Part shown: positions 1 through 5,786 of the stretch, piece by piece
Position numbering within the stretch: the first letter of the stretch is position 1
How the letters are laid out: the number at the start of each line of letters is the position of its first letter
Assembly: GCA_002411175.1 (NCBI GenBank)
Contig: DHRN01000061.1
Coordinates: 24,374 to 31,492 of the forward strand
Length of the DNA: 7,119 nt
Origin: Anaerolineaceae bacterium UBA5311
GTDB lineage: Bacteria; Chloroflexota; Anaerolineae; Anaerolineales; Anaerolineaceae
Reading direction: 5' to 3'
Notes under the pieces: model-generated
What the model was told of the DNA's origin: nothing
The model's input: the letters and a program-made list of their open reading frames with translations, nothing else
Database searches by the model: none
Program-made: the position numbers and the translations under genes

Positions 1-68
1 GAACGCGGCTTGTCCCGTTCCGTTTTCCGGTGTATTAATTGTGGGTTTTGTGGAAGAGGTCAAGCCCC
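1..68. repeat. Palindromic repeat, copy 1 (cut by window edge)
   Basis: This stretch matches 96-163 at a fixed offset of 95 bp, with 64 of 68 positions identical (differences at 17, 37, 44 and 56). Copy 1 starts at the window edge, so its first bases (GTAGG in copy 2) are probably outside. Its left end can fold on itself (GAAC at 1-4 with GTTC at 17-20), and its right arm begins GGAAGAGG at 52. After CAAGCCCC at 61-68 the sequence departs from the other copies (GTTTGGG instead of TTCCCTAC), so the right end is truncated or diverged. No coding potential is seen. Confidence 0.8.
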
Positions 69-90
69 GTTTGGGCGAAGCCATCTTGTT

Positions 91-171
91 GTAGGGAACG
101 CGGCTTGTCCCTTTCCGTTTTCCGGTGTATTGATTGTGAGTTTTGTGGAAGGGGTCAAGCCCCTTCCCTAC
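91..171. repeat. REP/MITE-like 81-bp element with about 25-bp terminal inverted repeats, copy 2
   Basis: The element begins GTAGGGAA (91-98) and ends with the exact reverse complement TTCCCTAC (164-171). The pairing continues inward over about 25 bases (91-116 against 147-171) with one gap and a few mismatches, around a spacer of about 30 bp. Each arm is itself palindromic: in the right arm GGAAGGGG (147-154) pairs with CCCCTTCC (160-167) around TCAAG. Two inverted palindromes separated by a short spacer resemble a BIME built of REP units, or a small MITE. No target-site duplication and no transposase are visible here. Lying 3' of a minus-strand operon, it could affect mRNA ends, but there is no T-tract to make it a classic terminator. 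Confidence 0.75.
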
Positions 172-179
172 TAACTTTT

Positions 180-221
180 AGCTGAACTAGAACCTGCGTT
201 TCTCACTTTAGTGTCCTGAAA
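180..221. repeat. 42-bp imperfect inverted repeat, left arm
   Basis: This arm pairs with 358-399 in reverse complement at 37 of 42 positions (mismatches at 186, 189, 197, 206 and 219). The best run, 207-218 (TTTAGTGTCCTG), is perfect. The arms are separated by 136 bp that contain the half palindromic element at 278-302. The length and separation fit the ends of a small non-autonomous element or a long hairpin in the RNA. No open reading frame lies between them. Confidence 0.75.
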
Positions 222-277
222 AACACGCTCTTCCTCGTTGAAATCAGGCTTATGGTGGAAAATGAGAAAACTGAGAC

Positions 278-326
278 GGAAGGGGTCAAGCCCCTTCCCT
301 ACTAACTATCTGCTGAACTGGAAACT
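278..326. repeat. Direct repeat of 147-195, including a half palindromic element (278-302)
   Basis: Positions 278-326 repeat 147-195 with 44 of 49 positions identical (offset 131). The first 30 bases are perfect and include the hairpin GGAAGGGG (278-285) / CCCCTTCC (291-298) and the end motif TTCCCTAC. The left arm of the element is missing before 278. The match runs past the element end into GCTGAACT, which is also the outer part of the inverted repeat arm at 180-221. A flank was therefore duplicated along with the element, which argues for segmental duplication rather than simple insertion. Confidence 0.75.
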
Positions 327-357
327 CCTATAACAACACAATTTGTTTTGAAGAAAC

Positions 358-399
358 TTCCAGGACACTAAAATGAGAAACTCAGGTTCCAGGTCAGCT
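358..399. repeat. 42-bp imperfect inverted repeat, right arm
   Basis: Reverse-complement partner of 180-221 (37 of 42 positions pair). A shorter related fragment, AAAATGAGAAAACTGAG at about 260-276, resembles the inner part of this arm, suggesting more than one decayed copy. The end of the phosphatase gene is about 100 bp further on. Confidence 0.75.
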
Positions 400-495
400 T
401 GCCAAATTAACTTAACCTGGTGTCTTGTCAACGGCAGATAAGTTTCCGCATTTCTCTTCTTGAAACCTCGAAAACCAAACAGTCATTTAAAGATA

Positions 496-2523
496 TCAGT
501 CATCACCAGGAGGTTTAGGTGTTTCGGTAGTGGGAATAGGACGCGGATCCTCAATTGGCGATACAGGAGTTACAGGTGTTGGAGTGTCCAGTGGGGGGGG
601 CGTCGTTGGAGGTGTCGTTGGAGGCGTCGTTTGAGTTTCCGTTGGTATTGTTGTAACAAGTGTTGTCGCCGTCGGTGTGTTCGAAGGTATTGTGGTTGGC
701 GTCCAGGTGGGAGGGGGCGTTGTTGGTGTTCTGGTAGGCGGAATGGCAGTCGCTGTCCGGGTTGGAGTATTCCTGGTCTCACCAGGCGCTAAAGTTGGAG
801 TGGGTGTGCCGATTATGGATGTTGGGGTTGGGGTATAAATCTTCTCAAATGGCAAACAGTGGTTACATTTCAAATTCCAGAGATAATATTCGTCATAACG
901 TTCTCCGGGCGGAATAATCTGCTCTCCATCGAGCAAAACACCCTCTCCTATCTTGTAGACCCTGACCTCAGGCGCAGAGAGCCGTTTGTACTCATTGCCA
1001 TAATTAAGACTGCATTGCTCCCTCAGGCACCACATTGTCACCGTGTCAGGTTTCAATTCGAGTAACAACTCACCACCAATCAGCTCAGCTGAAACATCCC
1101 CATGGGACGGCATTTTGATATGAGTAATCTCAGATGGACCAACAAGGTTTATGTAAACAGCCCCCTGCGTGAGGGTTATATCGGTGATTCCCTGGTCATT
1201 TTTAAGCGTCAGGCTTGAATCTCCGTAGACATAAAGCTGGTTATTTCCAAGGCTTTCCCCACCAAGATGTTTCGAACCCAGGGAGAACATCGCTCCGACA
1301 TTCCGGTTGGTGTTGACTCGCAAATTGGCTTTCTTTTCAGTTCCCGGCACGATCAGCTCACTGGTTGACCCTGGATCCAAATCCCCCCAAGTCGGGTTAT
1401 CGACGCCACCATAAGAATACTCGCTATAAACGCCGGTATCATACCCACCCATGGAAAGCGCCTGGACAAATTCTGCCGCTACGATAACCTGGGCGGTCGG
1501 GGTCGGCGTTGCCTGGGGGGTAAAAAACACTCCGGTTTGTGTCGGTTGATTTCGCAAATCAGCGAGTTGCTGCTCACTCTTTCGGTTATTATTCGCCATA
1601 ATCGCGCCAACGACAATACCCGCAAGCACCAACACTCCAAGCCCGACATAGACCAGTTTTTGCACCCGGAGCTTTCGGTTTTGTTTTGCCAGCACATTTT
1701 CCACCCGATCCGGTGTGGTGTATTGAATCGTGATCACTGAGACGTTATCATCGACATAACGCCCTTCTGCCAGTCCGGTCATTTTCAATGCAGCCGCATT
1801 GGGCTGGACTTCGGTCTGGATGGAATGGACAATCTCCTCCTCGCGGACGAACCGTTCGCCTTTGAGATCGTCTTTGATCAAACCATCCGAACATAGCAAG
1901 ATGGTGTCTCCCACTTTGAGAGGCAGACCCTGCGCGCCGATTTTGGCTGCTTGCTTCATATCTGTTTCTTTAACGTAGAGTCCGACATCCGCGAAAACCT
2001 CTTTCTGGATGCCAATCGCATTAACCAGGGTTTCTGCCTGTGGAGATTTCGGGTCCCCGCCTTTGAGGTTGTAATAGCTGTGATCGCGGGTAAGCTGGAT
2101 GACCTTACCCCCTTCCTGGATCCAATACGCGCGGCTATCGCCAACATTGCCGACATAGAATCGCTCTTTATAAATAACTCCCACGGTCAATGTGGTCGAT
2201 GCGTCCACATCCCGGGTAAGCACATCCCGGTAGACCACAAAATTTGCATATTTAATCGCGTTGGTGATCAAAAGCGCAATATCGGTTTCTTCGGTGCCGG
2301 TAATATAATTGACTACGGAATCGATGGAGAGCTGGGCTGCCAGCCCACCGTTATCAGCACTTCCGACGCCATCGGCAATAATCGCGACAACCAGGTCAAG
2401 ACCTTTGGCTGTGCGTATTTCTATAAACTTAGCTCTGTCTTCATACTTTCGCCGGGTATCACCAACAACACTGCTGACACCAGTTAAAAATTTTCCCTGA
2501 ACCAAATTAGTTAGTTGTGCCAT
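496..2523 (-). CDS. Membrane PP2C-type Ser/Thr phosphatase with FecR-like ectodomain and Thr/Pro-rich tail
   Basis: A 675-residue protein. Residues 1-270 are a PPM/PP2C phosphatase domain that removes phosphate from phospho-Ser/Thr using two metal ions. Metal-site aspartates are visible at D29 (YEDR), D51 (ADGVG), D213 (CSDGL) and D259 (VDDNVSV), and the GNVGDSRAYW motif is at 125-134, so it should be active. A basic stretch leads into one membrane helix at about 290-310; the catalytic part is therefore cytoplasmic. Outside are a short Thr/Pro spacer, a beta-rich FecR-like domain (about 375-545) and a Thr/Pro-rich tail (about 563-672). Four ectodomain cysteines (C499, C504, C553, C556) could form disulfides. 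The ATG at 2523 lies 20 bp after the kinase stop with only a weak GGAA-type ribosome site, so translation is probably coupled. PP2C is firm; FecR-like is moderately sure. Confidence 0.92.
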   Translation of the reverse strand: MAQLTNLVQGKFLTGVSSVVGDTRRKYEDRAKFIEIRTAKGLDLVVAIIADGVGSADNGGLAAQLSIDSVVNYITGTEETDIALLITNAIKYANFVVYRDVLTRDVDASTTLTVGVIYKERFYVGNVGDSRAYWIQEGGKVIQLTRDHSYYNLKGGDPKSPQAETLVNAIGIQKEVFADVGLYVKETDMKQAAKIGAQGLPLKVGDTILLCSDGLIKDDLKGERFVREEEIVHSIQTEVQPNAAALKMTGLAEGRYVDDNVSVITIQYTTPDRVENVLAKQNRKLRVQKLVYVGLGVLVLAGIVVGAIMANNNRKSEQQLADLRNQPTQTGVFFTPQATPTPTAQVIVAAEFVQALSMGGYDTGVYSEYSYGGVDNPTWGDLDPGSTSELIVPGTEKKANLRVNTNRNVGAMFSLGSKHLGGESLGNNQLYVYGDSSLTLKNDQGITDITLTQGAVYINLVGPSEITHIKMPSHGDVSAELIGGELLLELKPDTVTMWCLREQCSLNYGNEYKRLSAPEVRVYKIGEGVLLDGEQIIPPGERYDEYYLWNLKCNHCLPFEKIYTPTPTSIIGTPTPTLAPGETRNTPTRTATAIPPTRTPTTPPPTWTPTTIPSNTPTATTLVTTIPTETQTTPPTTPPTTPPPLDTPTPVTPVSPIEDPRPIPTTETPKPPGDD
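593..600 (-). repeat. Run of eight G (C8 on the coding strand) in the phosphatase tail
   Basis: Eight consecutive G on the + strand encode part of the PPP at residues 642-644. The neighbouring 596-640 region is also a low-complexity run of ACN and CCN codons (TTPPTTPP). Such a run is prone to slippage in replication or sequencing. A slip would alter only about the last 30 residues, outside the membrane. Confidence 0.6.
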
Positions 2524-2543
2524 GTTCCATTTCCATTCATCGA

Positions 2544-3467
2544 TTAGAGTCGCGGGGGGCGATACTTTTGTTCAAGCAGATCAATAACCCGACCGATGCG
2601 TGGTCGTCGGTCCGGGTCCGGTTGCAAAATGCCACGAATTAGTTCCGCAATATCATTGGGCAGTTTGGGGTTATTGCGCAAGAATTTGTCATCGAAACTT
2701 TGACCAATTAATGTGGTGCGGATGTCTTTAGCTGTTCCCCTGAACGGGAGACCGCCAGTAAAAAGTTCGTAGGTCATAATACCGAAACTCCACAAATCCT
2801 GCGGTTCGGGCTTTAGGTGAAACTCCCTGGGGATTAAGTTTGCAGCTTGCATTACCCGTTCAGGACCAGCATACTCAAGTGTGTAGCTGGACTCTATCAG
2901 CTCGAGTGTATCTGATCCATTGCTCGCCAGTGCAAAATCAATCAGGACAGGCTGAGGAATTTTGTCCGCTGCGGGAGGTTGACGGAAAAGGATATTGTCA
3001 GGTTTAAGATCCCGATGTGCATAACCCTTTCGATGGATAAATTCCACGATGATCGCAATTTGATAAAGCAGTTCCACTTTCCATTCAAATGGAAATTTCA
3101 CTATCTGGCTCATTCGCTCGCCCAGTGCTCCGCCGCCGATGTACTCCATAACGAAAAAACTTGGCTCGCTGTCAATGCCAGTTGCCCTGAGCACATATTG
3201 GGCTTTGTTATAGTGCCAAATTGGATATAACCTGAGTATCCCTGGGTGACGCCATTCTGACCGGCTAAGAATGTTAGCTTCATGGCGCAGCAATACATCC
3301 TCATCAACAACAGCGCTGCTATCGCTGTTCGCAAATTTCACAGCCGCTGTCAGGTTTGGCTGGTTAATTGGACTCGCCGTGTAAATTGTCGCGGTGCCGC
3401 CTCGTGAAGATAATGGAGCATCAATAACAAAGGCGTTATTGAGGATTTGCCCTTTACTAACCTTCAT
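2544..3467 (-). CDS. Soluble Hanks-type Ser/Thr protein kinase
   Basis: A 307-residue protein that is essentially a bare kinase domain, with no membrane segment. It would transfer phosphate from ATP to Ser/Thr of partner proteins in the cytoplasm. Visible motifs: a Gly-rich loop variant SSRGGTATIY (20-29), the ATP-anchoring lysine K44 in AAVKF, helix C glutamate E63 (RHEANIL), catalytic loop HRDLKPDN (151-158), metal-binding D177 in DFA (Gly of DFG replaced by Ala), GPE (201-203) in place of APE, D224 in DLWSFG and the final arginine in RRP (287-289). All catalytic residues are present, so activity is likely. Its ATG overlaps the stop of the FHA gene (TAATG), and the phosphatase starts 20 bp after its stop, making it the natural writer of the cassette. 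There is no fused sensor domain, so input probably comes from its neighbours (inference). Confidence 0.93.
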   Translation of the reverse strand: MKVSKGQILNNAFVIDAPLSSRGGTATIYTASPINQPNLTAAVKFANSDSSAVVDEDVLLRHEANILSRSEWRHPGILRLYPIWHYNKAQYVLRATGIDSEPSFFVMEYIGGGALGERMSQIVKFPFEWKVELLYQIAIIVEFIHRKGYAHRDLKPDNILFRQPPAADKIPQPVLIDFALASNGSDTLELIESSYTLEYAGPERVMQAANLIPREFHLKPEPQDLWSFGIMTYELFTGGLPFRGTAKDIRTTLIGQSFDDKFLRNNPKLPNDIAELIRGILQPDPDRRPRIGRVIDLLEQKYRPPRL

Positions 3468-3469
3468 TA
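3465..3469 (-). promoter_or_regulatory. TAATG stop/start overlap between FHA gene and kinase
   Basis: The TAA stop of the upstream gene (3469-3467) shares its last A with the ATG of the kinase (3467-3465). The only Shine-Dalgarno-like sequence before it is GGGA, about eight bases upstream. This arrangement favours termination-reinitiation and a fixed ratio of reader protein to kinase. Confidence 0.85.
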
Positions 3470-5581
3470 GTTGTCCCGTAAAGTGTCAAAGAGGGAGTCA
3501 AAATCATCATCCGTCTTTGAAGTACTTGTGAAAAAATCTTGCGAAGAGTATTGCTGGTCGAAATCTGCTTGTGTTTGCGATTCGCCCATCTCTTCAATAA
3601 CCGGGTAATTCACCTGGGTGCGGCGATATCCGTCGTCAAACTGGACCTGCGTCTCCGGGGTAAATTCACTTTCAGCTGCAAATTCAAATGTTTCGGTTGA
3701 TTCAACCTCGACAAAGCGGAATAAGGCTGACCCAAGATCCTGGTATCCCAGCTCTATCAATTGTCCATTGTACAGGGGCACTTCCTGGTGCATATCAATA
3801 CGGACTTCATCGACAAAAACCGGGCTGCCACTTTGTGAGGTGGCGATGATCTTCCAGCCATCCCGTTTCTTTACAAGCATGGCGTGTTCTCCACTGACAG
3901 AACAATCTGAATTTAGTGAGTAGAACGTATAATCCGAAACATTAGGGTCACGACCAAGCTTGACACTCTCAGTGAAAATGGATTTGACCTCAACAGTAGG
4001 TCTGATAACTTCCAAACGTGCAATCGGGTTCTTGCGCCTGCCGGTTCCTCCGACGATTGTCTTACGTACAGTTTCAATCGCTCTGCCAATCGACCCGCCG
4101 GAAGAGAATGCCTGCTTAATCTTCTTCCAGAAAATGGCGATCAAGGCGATAGCAAGCACGATTATCCCAGCCAGTACATAAACCATGTATTGGGTGATCT
4201 GTAGATTTTCCTTGATTACTTCAGTAGTTTGCTCTGCAACTGAAGGCGGAATCAGGTTGGTAACCGTGAAATGACTCGGAGTAGTAACGCTTTGCAATCC
4301 CAGCTCATCGGTAACTTCAACTCTTACTCCGAACGGATTCGCCCCTTCGCTGGTTAAACTATTTACATTCCATGAAAGCTGGTAACTGCTTCGCGAAAAC
4401 TCAGTTTCATTGATCTCCTGGATGGTTTGATCCCCGGTCGAAGTCGTCCCAATCACCCGTATGGTTGAGGGAACACGATCGAAACCGTCTGGCCATTCGA
4501 TCTTAAACTCTATCGGGACAATATCTGTGTCATAAATGAATTTAGGATCGCCGTAAGTCGTCGCCGTTCTTAACAGGTCGCTGCCTTCCACCGGGCTTAC
4601 CAGCGTGACTTTTGGCGCGGCTAATTCGACCGAATAAGTACTCTTTTGAGTATCAGATGAAGGGGAGGCGTTATTCAAGAGGATGGAAACATCACGCTGC
4701 CCTGATACACCACTTGTAGAGTGGTAGGTAACCGAGTAATCCCCGCGCAATTGAGCTATCCGGTTGAACAACGGATCATCGAGCGCACTTGAATTGCTGT
4801 TCAAACTTTCTGTAAAGGATATATAAGCCCCCCGACTCGCGTTAGCAATTTTACTGTAGTAGTCTGTCGGATCATTCTTATTACTGTGCAGGAAAAAGAT
4901 AGGAACGCCGTTGGTAACCGCAGTGCTCATGATTGAATTCGTCTTGTCATTATTCGAATTGTTCCAAACGGTAGGTCCGCCCAGCATGAAAATCGCGCTT
5001 GGCATACTGCAGCCGAGATTTTCTCCCCTGATCAAATTCAGTGCCGAAATGATCGCGTCAAGGTTTTTCGTGGGAGTCCGTAATTTTCCATCGCTGGAGA
5101 TGGAATTAACATAGGCTCTTACCTTCGAAAAGTCCGTCGTGGTTTTAAGTCTGACATCGGTCGTTGAGGCACCTGAAAGGATTATCGTAACTCGATCCAA
5201 TCCATCCACACCAGCGACATCCAGAAATCTCAATACCATCGCCTTTGTTGATTCGATGTCCGTAGAAGCCCCTCGATCAAGGATGAAATAAAGGTTGATT
5301 CCATTGCCCTGGGGGTCAAAATTCAGACGTGTCGGCGATAAAATCTGTCCCTGCTCCTGGATGGTGATATTATCCTGCGTCAGGTCGCGCAGCGCGAGAT
5401 AATTGGCATCGCTAGCCCTGAAATCAAGAGAGACATCCGGGAAATTTGAGCTTTCAACCGCGCCCTGGATGCAGATGGTGTTATTCCCCGCCTGCGCACT
5501 GACGGTGCCTGCAGCCATACCGGCAAACAACATGTTAAAAAGAATAATAACTACTAAGCTTGCTTTGGCGATTTTTTTCAT
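3467..5581 (-). CDS. Secreted-side VWA-like / transmembrane / cytoplasmic FHA protein
   Basis: A 704-residue protein when started at the ATG at 5581, chosen because it has a strong Shine-Dalgarno and opens directly with a signal peptide (MKKIAKASLVVII..., likely cleaved after VSAQA, residue 31). Residues about 95-282 are VWA-like (INLYFILDRGAS), but the metal site is incomplete: G104 replaces a MIDAS serine, and the usual LTDG reads LGGP (200-203). A beta-rich segment (about 322-442) follows, then a membrane helix (466-485) with a basic stop. The cytoplasmic part has an FHA domain (522-624), a phosphothreonine-binding fold, with conserved GRDP (R544), SGEH (S563, H566) and the late strand GQLIELG. 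The tail (630-704) is acidic and rich in Thr-Gln pairs. It is probably the membrane-spanning reader for the kinase and phosphatase encoded just downstream. FHA is firm; VWA is likely. Confidence 0.9.
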   Translation of the reverse strand: MKKIAKASLVVIILFNMLFAGMAAGTVSAQAGNNTICIQGAVESSNFPDVSLDFRASDANYLALRDLTQDNITIQEQGQILSPTRLNFDPQGNGINLYFILDRGASTDIESTKAMVLRFLDVAGVDGLDRVTIILSGASTTDVRLKTTTDFSKVRAYVNSISSDGKLRTPTKNLDAIISALNLIRGENLGCSMPSAIFMLGGPTVWNNSNNDKTNSIMSTAVTNGVPIFFLHSNKNDPTDYYSKIANASRGAYISFTESLNSNSSALDDPLFNRIAQLRGDYSVTYHSTSGVSGQRDVSILLNNASPSSDTQKSTYSVELAAPKVTLVSPVEGSDLLRTATTYGDPKFIYDTDIVPIEFKIEWPDGFDRVPSTIRVIGTTSTGDQTIQEINETEFSRSSYQLSWNVNSLTSEGANPFGVRVEVTDELGLQSVTTPSHFTVTNLIPPSVAEQTTEVIKENLQITQYMVYVLAGIIVLAIALIAIFWKKIKQAFSSGGSIGRAIETVRKTIVGGTGRRKNPIARLEVIRPTVEVKSIFTESVKLGRDPNVSDYTFYSLNSDCSVSGEHAMLVKKRDGWKIIATSQSGSPVFVDEVRIDMHQEVPLYNGQLIELGYQDLGSALFRFVEVESTETFEFAAESEFTPETQVQFDDGYRRTQVNYPVIEEMGESQTQADFDQQYSSQDFFTSTSKTDDDFDSLFDTLRDN

Positions 5582-5588
5582 TTTTCTA

Positions 5589-5596
5589 CCCTTCCT
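5589..5596 (-). promoter_or_regulatory. Ribosome binding site deciding the FHA/VWA gene start
   Basis: AGGAAGGG on the minus strand (5596-5589) lies seven bases before the ATG at 5581. The open frame extends upstream to an ATG at 5635, but that start has only a weak TAGGG before it and would place 18 polar or charged residues ahead of a good signal peptide. The 5581 start is therefore preferred. Confidence 0.8.
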
Positions 5597-5610
5597 GTTA
5601 ATGAATGTTT

Positions 5611-5639
5611 CCCCGATAACCCGGGGTATGTCCATACCC
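5611..5639 (-). promoter_or_regulatory. Two overlapping, mutually exclusive hairpins in the leader
   Basis: GGGTATG (5624-5630) is the exact inverse of CATACCC (5633-5639), and CCCCG (5611-5615) is the exact inverse of CGGGG (5622-5626). Bases 5624-5626 belong to both stems, so only one can form at a time. They sit 15 bases upstream of the Shine-Dalgarno of the FHA/VWA gene. No T-run follows, so this is not a plain terminator; a role in translation control or as a protein-binding site is possible but unproven. Confidence 0.45.
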
Positions 5640-5702
5640 TAATCAAAAACTCGTCCGAAAAATAATGATGTTTTTGCCTGACGCCCTCCACACCTTGCGG
5701 TT

Positions 5703-5725
5703 TTCATCAAATCAATAATGATGAA
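5703..5725. promoter_or_regulatory. Inverted repeat TTCATCA-N9-TGATGAA, possible operator
   Basis: TTCATCA (5703-5709) and TGATGAA (5719-5725) are a perfect seven-base inverted repeat with nine bases between them. It lies immediately downstream of the candidate -10 box, where a repressor site would be placed. The embedded AATAATGATG (5714-5723) recurs exactly at 5661-5670. The tract is AT-rich, so chance is not excluded. Confidence 0.35.
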
Positions 5726-5737
5726 TTGTTTTGAAGG

Positions 5738-5743
5738 ATTATA
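5738..5743 (-). promoter_or_regulatory. Candidate -10 box for the three-gene operon
   Basis: The minus strand reads TATAAT exactly at 5743-5738, in a gap between genes and about 155 bases before the ATG at 5581. At 16-18 bases upstream no good TTGACA match is seen (the region reads CTAACGCTAA), so if it is a promoter it lacks a strong -35 and may need an activator. Predicted transcription would begin near 5731. Confidence 0.4.
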
Positions 5744-5786
5744 TCGCAGGTATTAGAAATTAGCGTTAGTTTTTTTGTTTTTCACC

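Larger units (their letters stand above)
1..495. other. Non-coding, repeat-rich region downstream of the operon
   Basis: I see no credible gene in this stretch on either strand. It is filled largely by the palindromic repeats at 1-68, 91-171 and 278-302 and by the inverted repeat 180-221/358-399. Between 400 and 495, just after the phosphatase stop, there is no strong GC hairpin followed by a T-tract in the direction of transcription. The nearest structure is CCAGGT (389-394) with ACCTGG (415-420), a six-base pair stem with a 20-base loop, too weak to call a terminator. Confidence 0.7.

Noticed and set aside
147..167. GC-rich hairpin as a rho-independent terminator of the operon
   Set aside because: No T-run follows on either strand, it is over 300 bases past the last stop codon, and the same hairpin recurs as part of a repeat family.
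1..176. Repeats as a CRISPR array
   Set aside because: Only two full units plus a half unit, with unequal spacing, nested palindromes and partly matching spacers; no cas gene is present.
460..792. 110-codon + strand frame rich in Arg, Cys and Trp
   Set aside because: It is the antisense shadow of the Thr/Pro-repeat tail of the phosphatase; the composition simply mirrors ACN/CCN codons.
1951..2487. 178-codon open frame on the + strand
   Set aside because: It lies wholly antisense to the PP2C catalytic domain, whose motifs are all in the minus-strand frame, and its translation shows no recognisable domain or ribosome site.
496..2523. TerY-P or type VI secretion threonine-phosphorylation locus
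   Set aside because: The kinase/PP2C/FHA/VWA set is reminiscent, but no TerD-family, Tss or other companion gene is in the window and the domain fusions differ, so neither label is assigned.
5582..5635. Upstream ATG adding 18 residues to the FHA/VWA protein
   Set aside because: The internal ATG at 5581 has AGGAAGGG at good spacing and begins a clean signal peptide; the extension overlaps the leader hairpins.
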